A stretch of 64,000 nt of DNA, from contig NZ_LT575483.1 of the NCBI RefSeq assembly GCF_900086705.1, positions 1,383,534 to 1,447,533 of the forward strand, in the 5' to 3' direction. Shown piece by piece: positions 18,520 through 25,243 of this stretch. This DNA is from Massilibacillus massiliensis. GTDB lineage: Bacteria > Bacillota > Negativicutes > FLKF01. Numbering within the stretch: the first letter of the stretch is position 1; every line of letters starts with the position of its first letter. A program made the position numbers and the translations under genes. Under the pieces are notes generated by a model that had not been told where the DNA came from, searched no databases, and worked only from the letters and a program-made list of their open reading frames with translations.

Positions 18520-18554
18520 AAAAAAGTCAGGTGAAAACGCTCGCTCCACCTGAC
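18520..18554 (-). terminator. Intrinsic terminator/attenuator inside the haem operon
   Basis: On the minus strand GTCAGGTG and CACCTGAC form an 8-bp GC-rich stem with a 13-nt loop followed by six T. It lies between hemC and cobA-hemD, and the T tract runs almost directly into the AGGAGG of cobA-hemD. It would reduce or regulate expression of the downstream three genes. Confidence 0.75.
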
Positions 18555-18567
18555 CTATATATTATTC

Positions 18568-19497
18568 TTACACCATACAGCCTAAATCAACCATAATCTT
18601 ACGTCCACCGGCATCGAGCATACGATTGGCAAGCTGCTTTCCAAGTAGAGCCGCCGCCTCTTTATCGCCGGTAATACAGTCTTTGATCACAGTCTGTCCG
18701 TCTATCGTTGCGATAATTGCTTCTACGGTAAGCTTCGTTTCATCGAGTCGTCCAAATACGCCGACAGGTACCTGACAACCGCCCTCAACCGTTTTTAAAA
18801 AAGCGCGTTCCGCCGTCACCGCATAACGTGTTGCTCTATCGTTTAAAAATTCTAATTGCTCTAAAACTTCTGCATCATGCTGCCGTGCTTCAATTGCAAG
18901 TGCACCTTGTCCTACAGCCGGCAAACAAATTTCTTTCGCCAAAATTTCCGTAATATGCGCTTGCCAGCCAAGGCGTTTTAAGCCAGCCGCAGCCAAAACA
19001 ATGGCATCCAAATCGCCTGTATCCAATTTTTTCAATCTTGTATCAACATTACCGCGCAATTCACAAATTTGAAGATCAGGTCGAGCACTTAAGAGCTGTG
19101 CTTTCCTTCTAAGACTAGAAGTTCCTACTTTTGCTCCTTGCGGCAAATTTTCCAGTGTTTTATATACCGGGCTAATCAGCGCATCCCCCGGATCTACACG
19201 CTTTGTAATCGCCGCCAAAGTCAAACCTTCCGGCAATTCTGTCGGCATATCCTTCAGACTATGCACGGCTAAATCAATCGTACCCTCCAGCATTTCTGCT
19301 TCCAGTTCTTTTGTAAATAAGCCTTTTCCGCCGATTTTAGCCAATGGTACATCAAGAATTTTATCGCCGGTCGTCGTAATATGCTTTAATATCACATCCA
19401 AATCAGGATACTGCTTGCGTAAACAATCCGCAATATGATTTGCCTGCCAAAGCGCTAGCTTACTGCCGCGCGTACCGATAACTAGTTTTTTTCTCAA
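18568..19497 (-). CDS. hemC: Hydroxymethylbilane synthase (porphobilinogen deaminase)
   Basis: The 309-residue protein shows VIGTRGSKLALWQA at the start, HSLKDMPTELPEG near residue 85, GTSSLRRKAQL near 130, and the dipyrromethane cofactor Cys241 in VEGGCQVPVG. It polymerises four porphobilinogens into hydroxymethylbilane. Its start overlaps the 3' end of hemA by 38 nt, so translation is probably coupled. A terminator hairpin follows 14 nt after the stop. Confidence 0.97.
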   Translation of the reverse strand: MRKKLVIGTRGSKLALWQANHIADCLRKQYPDLDVILKHITTTGDKILDVPLAKIGGKGLFTKELEAEMLEGTIDLAVHSLKDMPTELPEGLTLAAITKRVDPGDALISPVYKTLENLPQGAKVGTSSLRRKAQLLSARPDLQICELRGNVDTRLKKLDTGDLDAIVLAAAGLKRLGWQAHITEILAKEICLPAVGQGALAIEARQHDAEVLEQLEFLNDRATRYAVTAERAFLKTVEGGCQVPVGVFGRLDETKLTVEAIIATIDGQTVIKDCITGDKEAAALLGKQLANRMLDAGGRKIMVDLGCMV

Positions 19498-20776
19498 TTT
19501 TTCTTTTCTCTCCTATTGTATCAAGTTTAAAAAGATCCCGCATAGCTTTGATATAATATTCTTCATTTCCCGTACCGGCTGCACTATTGATTTTCACCAT
19601 CGGTTCTCTAAGAAGTTTACGCACAATCATTCTTGACATATTTTCCATGATCTTGCGTTCTTCTGGCGTAATATCAGATAATTTCGCCATTGCCCGCTTA
19701 ACTTCCCGCTGCCGTATACGCTCTGCTTTATCTGTCAATAAGGCCATAACTGGCCGAAAAGATAAGTAGCGGAACTTATTCACCAGTTCTTCCACTTCTT
19801 CTGCTACAATTTTCCCTGCAAGCGCAGCTTCTTGCTCCCGCACTTTTATATTAGAGTCTACCACAGCCTCTAAATCATCTATATTATATAAACGAACACC
19901 CTTGATATTCGCTACTTCTGGTTCAACATCGCGCGGCACAGCAATATCAATGAAAATAATCGGTTTCCCCTTACGTTTTGTCATCAATTGCTGCGTTTCC
20001 CACGCCTTCACGATATAATGCGGTGCACCAGTAGAAGTTATTACAATATCTACATTCACCGCACAGTTCATTGCATGCTCCGTCTGGACTGCCTGCCCAT
20101 TAAATTTCTTCGCCAAATCTACCGCACGTTCATAGCGGCGGTTTGATACAAAGACAGTTTGCACGCCTTGATCAGCCAAATGCCTTGCCGTAAGCTCGCC
20201 CATTTGTCCGGCACCGAGCAATAACACATTGGAATTTGATAAATCACCAAATAAATTTTTAGCCAATTCTACCGCTGCATAACTGACCGAAACTGCACTA
20301 TAAGCAATTCTCGTCTCCGTACGCACTCGTTTTCCTACTGCAATCGCTCGATGAAATAATGTATTTAACACGGTACTGGTCGTACCGGCCTCTTTTGCAA
20401 TCCAATATCCTTTTTTTACTTGACTGAGAATTTGTCCCTCGCCAATGATCAAAGAATCTAAACTTGCTGCAACTTTAAATAAATGCGTAATACATGCCTC
20501 GTCATAGTAATGAAACATATAATCTTCCGCATCCTCATCACTACTTGCCAAATCATATAAAAATTGCTTCAATGCCGGTAAAGCTTCTTCCGCATCATCC
20601 ACAACTACATAGACTTCACTACGATTACAAGTTGATATAATCACGGCTTCATGAATTTGCTCATATTCATCTATATGCCTAAGTCCCGCTTTGACCTTAT
20701 CATCCGATAAGGAAAAACATTCACGCACGCCAACCGGTGCTGTTTTATGATTCAGACCCAATACTACCAATTGCAT
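19460..20776 (-). CDS. hemA: Glutamyl-tRNA reductase
   Basis: The 438-residue protein has LGLNHKTAPVGVRE at the N terminus, the nucleophile Cys50 in ISTCNRSEVY, SLIIGEGQILSQVKKGY near 115 and the NADPH-binding LLLGAGQMGELTARHL near 190, ending in a helical dimerisation domain. It reduces glutamyl-tRNA to glutamate-1-semialdehyde, the usual control point for haem synthesis. It overlaps the precorrin-2 dehydrogenase gene upstream by 32 nt and hemC downstream by 38 nt. Confidence 0.97.
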   Translation of the reverse strand: MQLVVLGLNHKTAPVGVRECFSLSDDKVKAGLRHIDEYEQIHEAVIISTCNRSEVYVVVDDAEEALPALKQFLYDLASSDEDAEDYMFHYYDEACITHLFKVAASLDSLIIGEGQILSQVKKGYWIAKEAGTTSTVLNTLFHRAIAVGKRVRTETRIAYSAVSVSYAAVELAKNLFGDLSNSNVLLLGAGQMGELTARHLADQGVQTVFVSNRRYERAVDLAKKFNGQAVQTEHAMNCAVNVDIVITSTGAPHYIVKAWETQQLMTKRKGKPIIFIDIAVPRDVEPEVANIKGVRLYNIDDLEAVVDSNIKVREQEAALAGKIVAEEVEELVNKFRYLSFRPVMALLTDKAERIRQREVKRAMAKLSDITPEERKIMENMSRMIVRKLLREPMVKINSAAGTGNEEYYIKAMRDLFKLDTIGEKRKIEKKTSYRYARQ

Positions 20777-21389
20777 CTTTAATTCTAGCCTCCGCCTCGT
20801 TTAATTTTCCTTGTCTTAGCAAATCAAGTATATTCTGATTCATCGCCTTTTCCCAAAACTCACCACGTTCTTGGCTCGTTCTAAGATTTTCTTTTAACTC
20901 TGAACGAATCCTTGCTACCAGATCTAGATACATTTCATATTCCATACCATAGGTGTCTGCAAGCTCTGCTCGAAGCTGCCTTGCCAATGCAGGGCTTTTC
21001 CCACCTGTAGACACAGTAAATAATAAATCACCGCGACTGACTTGTGCTGGCACAATAAAATCGCTGTAACTTTCATCATCTACAATATTCACAAGCGCCC
21101 CCGCTTTTTTTGCTTCTAAAGCAGCTTTTTGATTTACCTCGCTATGATCAGTCGCACAAATAACAAGAAAATAAACATTTAAATCGCCTCGGCTATAAAC
21201 CTTTGCACTATGCATGATAGCAGCCTGCTCAACGAACTGCGTTAACTCATCTACCAGCATCGGACTTATTACCGTTACGTTCGCCTTGGCTTTTAATAAA
21301 GCCTTCACTTTCCGATACGCAACCTTGCCTCCGCCAATCACAGCACATGGCTTACCCTCAATATTTAGATTCACCGGATAAACAGCCAC
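20745..21389 (-). CDS. Precorrin-2 dehydrogenase (sirohaem synthase N-terminal type)
   Basis: I prefer the GTG at 21389 (VAVYPVNLNIEGK), which has GAGGTGA 8 nt upstream; the frame extends four codons further to another GTG at 21401. The roughly 214-residue protein is the stand-alone CysG N-terminal/Met8p-like module with the NAD-binding AVIGGGKVAYRKVKALL near residue 20 and VSTGGKSPALARQLR near 125. It oxidises precorrin-2 to sirohydrochlorin, and family members may also insert iron. It heads the operon and overlaps hemA. The methyltransferase it depends on is encoded three genes downstream. Confidence 0.9.
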   Translation of the reverse strand: MAVYPVNLNIEGKPCAVIGGGKVAYRKVKALLKAKANVTVISPMLVDELTQFVEQAAIMHSAKVYSRGDLNVYFLVICATDHSEVNQKAALEAKKAGALVNIVDDESYSDFIVPAQVSRGDLLFTVSTGGKSPALARQLRAELADTYGMEYEMYLDLVARIRSELKENLRTSQERGEFWEKAMNQNILDLLRQGKLNEAEARIKDAIGSIGSES

Positions 21390-21416
21390 TGTACTTCTCA
21401 CCTCGCCAAAATAAGC

Positions 21417-21586
21417 CTAAATACACCTTATAATATAATATCGCTTTTTTAAATGAATTTCCATCCTATTTTCAAAAAAATGAATTAAATTTATAAATGA
21501 ATGATATTCATATTTATATTATAATCGAATGATTGGGTATTACACAATCATTTAATTATAATATAAATATATTCAATAAGGTAGCC
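21417..21586. promoter_or_regulatory. AT-rich region with palindromes upstream of the haem operon
   Basis: Two inverted repeats are visible: ATGAAT-GAT-ATTCAT at 21497-21511 and AATGATT...AATCATT at 21529-21535/21546-21552. The sequence nearest the operon on the minus strand contains TATTATATTATAAG, a plausible -10 region. The first palindrome resembles a Fur/PerR-type site only loosely. It is the most likely place for the operon promoter, but no clear -35 was found. Confidence 0.35.
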
Positions 21587-21797
21587 GTCCTTTTGTCATT
21601 GCCACAAAAGGACCAAAAAGTCTAGGCCTAAATCCTCCAAAACACTAAAAAAAATAGCGGCTTGCTAAAATCCTGAACTCGCTTCGCTCAGACAAACGGA
21701 TTTCTTCACGCAAGCCACTATTTTTTCATCCTTCGGAACATATTTTTCCGGAAAAGGCCGGGGAACGAAAAAACCTGCCGCATTAAAATGCGACAGG
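21587..21797 (+). repeat. Intergenic repeat R1, copy D
   Basis: This full copy has the GTCCTTTTGTC/CACAAAAGGAC hairpin, AAAAAGTCTAGGCCT, a main stem in which ATAGCGGCTTGC faces GCAAGCCACTAT, the AAATCC/GGATTT inner pair, the TTCCGGAAAAGGCC edge and the CTGCCGCATTAAAATGCG end. The main stem sequence is quite different from copies B and E but still pairs, apart from one mismatch. Confidence 0.9.
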
Positions 21798-21832
21798 CAG
21801 GCTGTAGACAAAGTAGTAGATGAAATTTATTC

Positions 21833-21862
21833 TTGCATCATTTTGACAGCGTCTGCTATAAT
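21833..21862 (+). promoter_or_regulatory. Promoter of the small hydrophobic peptide gene
   Basis: TTGCAT (21833-21838), an 18-bp spacer and TATAAT (21857-21862) with an extended TG at 21854. Transcription would start near 21869, giving a roughly 55-nt leader. Confidence 0.7.
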
Positions 21863-21923
21863 GCAAGCAGGTGCTACGAAAACGGTAGGCGGTTTACCTT
21901 CCCCAATGAAATGGGGTGAGCAT

Positions 21924-21995
21924 ATGGGAACTATGGAGCTTTATGTATTGCTAATACTTGCTACAGGTTACATTATCGCAATAAAAAAGAATTAA
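21924..21995 (+). CDS. 23-codon hydrophobic peptide, probable type I toxin
   Basis: ATG at 21924 reads MGTMELYVLLILATG and on to a basic IAIKKN end: one membrane-spanning stretch with a charged tail, the usual form of Fst/TxpA/holin-like type I toxins. A second ATG lies three codons in. The GGGGTGAG ribosome site is partly paired in a CCCC-aatgaaat-GGGG hairpin. The leader contains GGCGGTTTACC, and a GTTTACC direct repeat lies inside the convergent antisense unit, as in par/Fst loci. The gene sits between R1 copy D and a deleted R2 copy, behind the response regulator gene. Toxicity is inferred from architecture only. Confidence 0.6.
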   Translation: MGTMELYVLLILATGYIIAIKKN

Positions 21996-22085
21996 CCGCC
22001 CCTCCTAGCCAGAGTTTAGCGATTAATCTTTAATGATTTCCCTATATCTTTTGTTAGGTGAACCGTTTACCAGTAGCACCTTTCA
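21981..22085 (-). ncRNA. Convergent antisense RNA, probable antitoxin of the 21924 peptide
   Basis: A strong minus-strand promoter at 22093-22121 would start an RNA near 22085 running toward the peptide gene. A stem TTAATCGC/GCGGTTAA followed by TTCTTTTTTA would end it near 21983, giving about 100 nt. It overlaps the toxin stop codon and 3' UTR, and its GGTAAAC is complementary to GTTTACC in the toxin leader. No open frame of note is present. Confidence 0.55.
21992..22026. terminator. Shared bidirectional terminator of the convergent RNAs
   Basis: TTAACCGC (21992-21999) pairs with GCGATTAA (22019-22026). T-rich sequence follows on the minus strand (TTCTTTTTTA) and more weakly on the plus strand (TCTTTAATGATTT). 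Confidence 0.6.
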
Positions 22086-22092
22086 TATAATT

Positions 22093-22121
22093 ATCATAAT
22101 ATCAAAAGATTATACTGTCAA
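22093..22121 (-). promoter_or_regulatory. Promoter of the antisense RNA
   Basis: On the minus strand TTGACA, a 17-bp spacer and TATGAT, a near-consensus sigma-A promoter that faces the peptide gene with no coding region behind it. Confidence 0.8.
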
Positions 22122-22131
22122 GGTTTAAAAT

Positions 22132-22177
22132 AAGGGTGATGTTTCACTAAAAAATTAGTGAATCATCACCTTTTTTA
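22132..22177 (+). terminator. Plus-strand terminator behind the toxin-like locus
   Basis: GGTGAT and CACTAA pair with TTAGTG and ATCACC to form a long hairpin around 22135-22171, followed by six T on the plus strand. Confidence 0.75.
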
Positions 22178-22202
22178 GGATGAAGCGCACTTTTTCTGAA
22201 AT

Positions 22203-22259
22203 CCATCCCACTTATAAACTAGCACGAAGATAAGTTACCGACCCGCGGCCTATCTGTCC
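22203..22259 (+). repeat. Intergenic repeat R2, internally deleted copy D
   Basis: The two R2 ends are present (CCACTTATAAACTAG...AAGATAAG and CCGACCCGCGGCCTATCTGTCC), but the whole hairpin core between them is missing. The end nearest the response regulator gene lies 9 nt from its stop codon. This is what precise loss of a hairpin by replication slippage would leave. Confidence 0.85.
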
Positions 22260-22268
22260 ATAGTTTGT

Positions 22269-22937
22269 CTATTCTAATGTCATAATTTTATTTTTAAGCG
22301 CATAGAGTAAAGCCTGTGTTCTGTCGTTTACATTAATCTTGCGGAAAATGTTGGTCAAGTGATTCTTCACCGTTTTTTCGCTGACAAATAAAGCCTGCGC
22401 GATTTCTTGGTTGCTAAACCCTTTGGCAATGCAGCGCAATACATCCATTTCTCTGGCAGTTAACCGTTCACTGCGACGTTCCCGCCAAATTTCTTCGGCA
22501 CGATCACCTACGTTTTCACACTGGGCAGCACCAAATAATTTTTCTGCAATTTCCGGATACACAAAAGCACTTCCACCGTGCACCATATGAATTGCCTTAA
22601 TGAGCATTTCAGGTTCTACATCTTTCAGCAAATACCCCATTGCACCGTTTTTTAATACTTCTATTACATAATTATCATCATCATGAATTGTTAACATAAT
22701 AATTTTAGTATCAATCTGTGCTGTTTGCAGTCTTTGGGTTACTTCAATCCCATTTAAAATCGGCATATTCAAATCCAAAAGTAAAATATCCGGCTGCAAC
22801 ATCATTGTTTTTGCTAATGTTTCGTGACCATCGACTGCTTCGGCGACAACTTCTAAATCATCTTCAAGATCTAATACCATCCGAATCCCTTGTCTTAACA
22901 ACAAATGATCATCGGCGATTAAAATTTTAATTGACAC
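22269..22937 (-). CDS. NarL/LuxR-family response regulator (DegU-like)
   Basis: A GTG start gives a 222-residue protein. The receiver domain has the acidic pair DD at 9-10, the phospho-acceptor Asp55 in LLLDLNMP and a Lys in GYLLKDV. The C-terminal LuxR HTH (about 155-210) shows LTAREMDVLRCIAKGFSNQEIA and VSEKTVKNHLTNIFRKI. No sensor kinase is adjacent. It lies 16 nt downstream of the secretin gene and may be cotranscribed with it, hinting at control of pilus or competence functions. An R2 derivative follows the stop. Confidence 0.92.
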   Translation of the reverse strand: MSIKILIADDHLLLRQGIRMVLDLEDDLEVVAEAVDGHETLAKTMMLQPDILLLDLNMPILNGIEVTQRLQTAQIDTKIIMLTIHDDDNYVIEVLKNGAMGYLLKDVEPEMLIKAIHMVHGGSAFVYPEIAEKLFGAAQCENVGDRAEEIWRERRSERLTAREMDVLRCIAKGFSNQEIAQALFVSEKTVKNHLTNIFRKINVNDRTQALLYALKNKIMTLE

Positions 22938-22953
22938 ACGAACTCACTTCTTT

Positions 22954-24330
22954 CTATTTTACAATATTCGCTGTAAGAAATATCAACACTTCTGACTCAC
23001 TTTTACTTTGATTGGTAGACTTAAAAAAATGACCCAAGATCGGCAAGTCTCCTAAAAAGGGGATTTTGGCAAAACTTTTGTTCTCTTCACTGCCAATCAA
23101 TCCACCAATCACCATCGTTTCTCCATCCTTCAATCGAACTACAGTATCTGCCGAACGCTTATTAAACTTATAAGCTTTAATATCAGCAACATAATAGGGT
23201 GAACTCACCTCAGTATGTACAGTTGCTGTGATATAACCATCCTGATTGACACGCGGCGTATATTTTAAAATAATACCGGCTTCACGATACACAATTGATG
23301 TCGTTGTGGTCGAGTTTGTGACCGCTACAGTCGGCACGGGCACCTCTCCACCAATATTGATGACTGCTTCTTTTCCATTCACCGTTAAAATATTTGGACG
23401 CGCTAATATACTTGCTTTCCCATCACTGACAAGTGCACTTAATCGCCCTGCATAATACATTTCAAAAGGATGCCCACTCACATCATGCCCAAAACGAATT
23501 ACACCGGGAACGCCCTCCGTGCCATCCTTCCATTTCCTTGTGATTTTTTCTGTCGGCACTGTTTGTCTGACAGTTTCATAACGATTGGTCACCGCATTCC
23601 AGACACTACTCGTTTGCGTTTCAGTCGTAGTTTCATATTCCGGTGTCTGGGGAAATTTCGACCATTCCCATTCAATCCCCAAGTTTTTCGCAGCGTCTTT
23701 GTTCAAGGCAATTACCTTAGCTTCTAAAGAAACTTGCTGATAAGGAATGTCGATATTGGAGAGCAATAACCGAATTTTCTCTGCTTCTGGCTCAGTCCCA
23801 TAGAATAAAAGCGAATTCGTCGCCAGATCAACAGACAATTGTGCGGGATAAACCGGTTGCAGATCTGTTTCCCCGGACTTTTCTTTTGCGATTGGTTTCG
23901 CATCCATCTTTCCTAAAGCAAGCGCTGCTGATTGTGCAGCCATATTTGGATCAGCATACTTTAAAGAAAAAACATGCAACGTACCGAAGGTTTGGCTCAT
24001 CATTTCTTTTTCGCCAACAATAACTACATCCCCCTGCAACTGATACTTTAGTCCTTTTGTTTGGGCAATCAAGTCTAAGGCTGTATCAAAATCAATGGAT
24101 TGCAGTTGTATCGTAATTTTCCCTTTTATTGAATCATCTACGATAATATTGTGATCACTTAGCTTTGCCAGTGATGTTAGTACATCGCGTACTTCAGCGT
24201 TTACTACATTTAATGATACCAGTTCAGCACCTTCTGCGACACTGTACGATTGTCCTAAAACGTCAGTCCATGCCATAATTCCTGTAAATATAATCCACCG
24301 AAATACTTTTGACAAATACAAATCCATCAC
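22954..24330 (-). CDS. Secretin (PilQ/GspD-type) outer membrane channel subunit
   Basis: The 458-residue protein begins with a hydrophobic signal-like segment (VFRWIIFTGIMAW). A secretin/TonB short N-terminal domain (about 35-110) and an N1-like domain follow, then the conserved secretin core with SLEAKVIALNKDAAKNLG and, near the end, VVRLKDGETMVIGGLIGSEENKSFAKIPFLGDLPILGHFF, the hallmark of the family. It would form a multimeric outer-membrane pore, fitting a diderm host. It overlaps the PilP-like gene by ATGA. It is shorter than classical PilQ (600-700 residues). Confidence 0.92.
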   Translation of the reverse strand: MMDLYLSKVFRWIIFTGIMAWTDVLGQSYSVAEGAELVSLNVVNAEVRDVLTSLAKLSDHNIIVDDSIKGKITIQLQSIDFDTALDLIAQTKGLKYQLQGDVVIVGEKEMMSQTFGTLHVFSLKYADPNMAAQSAALALGKMDAKPIAKEKSGETDLQPVYPAQLSVDLATNSLLFYGTEPEAEKIRLLLSNIDIPYQQVSLEAKVIALNKDAAKNLGIEWEWSKFPQTPEYETTTETQTSSVWNAVTNRYETVRQTVPTEKITRKWKDGTEGVPGVIRFGHDVSGHPFEMYYAGRLSALVSDGKASILARPNILTVNGKEAVINIGGEVPVPTVAVTNSTTTTSIVYREAGIILKYTPRVNQDGYITATVHTEVSSPYYVADIKAYKFNKRSADTVVRLKDGETMVIGGLIGSEENKSFAKIPFLGDLPILGHFFKSTNQSKSESEVLIFLTANIVK

Positions 24331-24863
24331 CGTCCAACCGTTAATACAACCTCTCCGTTTGGTCCATTTAAGATTACACGAAATTCATCAATTGCACGCA
24401 CGCTATAAACGCCCACTACGCTTCCCTGCAGACATTGTTTACTCTCACCATCATATTCTATAATCGCAATAAAACGATTTTCACTGCTGATGACACCTGT
24501 TAAAACAGGAGTTTTGTCAGACATCGTCACAGGATTTTTTCTTGTATAACTACTGTTACTGGATTCCGGTTCCTTTTTTACCTTCGTCTTTTCTATCTTT
24601 TGCTGCGCTTTCTTTGGCGCAGCAAAAGGATCTCTCATCTTAGTATCATCAGCACGGGGAACTGGATGAAACGCCGTCGAACTTTGTGTTTTCTCCCCTA
24701 TTTGTTTCGTCTCCGATTCTACGATCACGGTCTCCGCAGGAGATTCTTTTGTCAAAAAAATTACAAATAAGCCAATAAAAATACTTCCCCCAAAAAGCAA
24801 AAGCATTCTTTTATTCTTCAAAATAAGCTTATCATCTCGAAGTCTTTTCAGCAAATTCTCCAT
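24327..24863 (-). CDS. PilP-like inner-membrane pilus assembly protein
   Basis: This 178-residue protein has a cytosolic Lys/Arg-rich start, one membrane segment (LLLFGGSIFIGLFVIFLT, about 21-38), a Lys/Pro/Ser-rich linker, and a small C-terminal beta domain (TPVLTGVISSENRFIAIIEYDGE...VVLTVGR). That is the build of PilP/GspC-type linkers joining the inner-membrane platform to the secretin. The stop overlaps the secretin start, supporting the role. The function is assigned mainly by architecture and neighbour; identity to PilP was not tested. Confidence 0.7.
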   Translation of the reverse strand: MENLLKRLRDDKLILKNKRMLLLFGGSIFIGLFVIFLTKESPAETVIVESETKQIGEKTQSSTAFHPVPRADDTKMRDPFAAPKKAQQKIEKTKVKKEPESSNSSYTRKNPVTMSDKTPVLTGVISSENRFIAIIEYDGESKQCLQGSVVGVYSVRAIDEFRVILNGPNGEVVLTVGR

Positions 24864-24909
24864 ACTTTCTCTAAACCTTCCACAAAGTTATATAAAATAA
24901 CAAATTCTA

Positions 24910-24947
24910 TAAAAAAAATAAAAATCCTGTCACTTCATGACAGGATT
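24910..24947 (-). terminator. Minus-strand terminator downstream of pgi
   Basis: AATCCTGTCA and TGACAGGATT form a perfect 10-bp stem with a 5-nt loop; on the minus strand it is followed by TTTTATTTTTTTT. It separates pgi from the pilP-like gene. Confidence 0.85.
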
Positions 24948-25058
24948 CCAAATTGTTTACAAAATAAACTATGCATAGAGATGACACATCAAAAATGCGG
25001 TATTTCTATGACTGCAAACAAATACTATATTTATATCGATAACTTAGAAGATAACGAA

Positions 25059-25231
25059 ATTCGTTCCACTTATAAACTAGTACGAAGATAGGTTGCCGGT
25101 TGGCGAGAAGTACTCAGATGCTAGGCGCAACATGGGGATACGAAGGAGTCGTACTCATGTACGTCGACGAGTAGCACCTTGTTGCAACGACGCAGATGAG
25201 TGCTTATCGCCGACCCGCTGCCTATCTGTCC
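25059..25231 (+). repeat. Intergenic repeat R2, full copy F
   Basis: Full R2 hairpin: outer GATAGG/CCTATC, GGTTGGCG/CGCCGACC, AAGTACTCA/TGAGTGCTT and apical GCAACA/TGTTGC. It ends 12 nt from the pgi stop codon. No R1 copy accompanies it; an ordinary terminator follows instead. Confidence 0.9.
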
Positions 25232-25243
25232 TTATTTTGTTGT

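Noticed and set aside
21497-21511. Fur or PerR box upstream of the haem operon
   Set aside because: ATGAAT-GAT-ATTCAT fits the consensus only loosely and AT-rich sequence makes such palindromes likely; kept only as a generic regulatory region.
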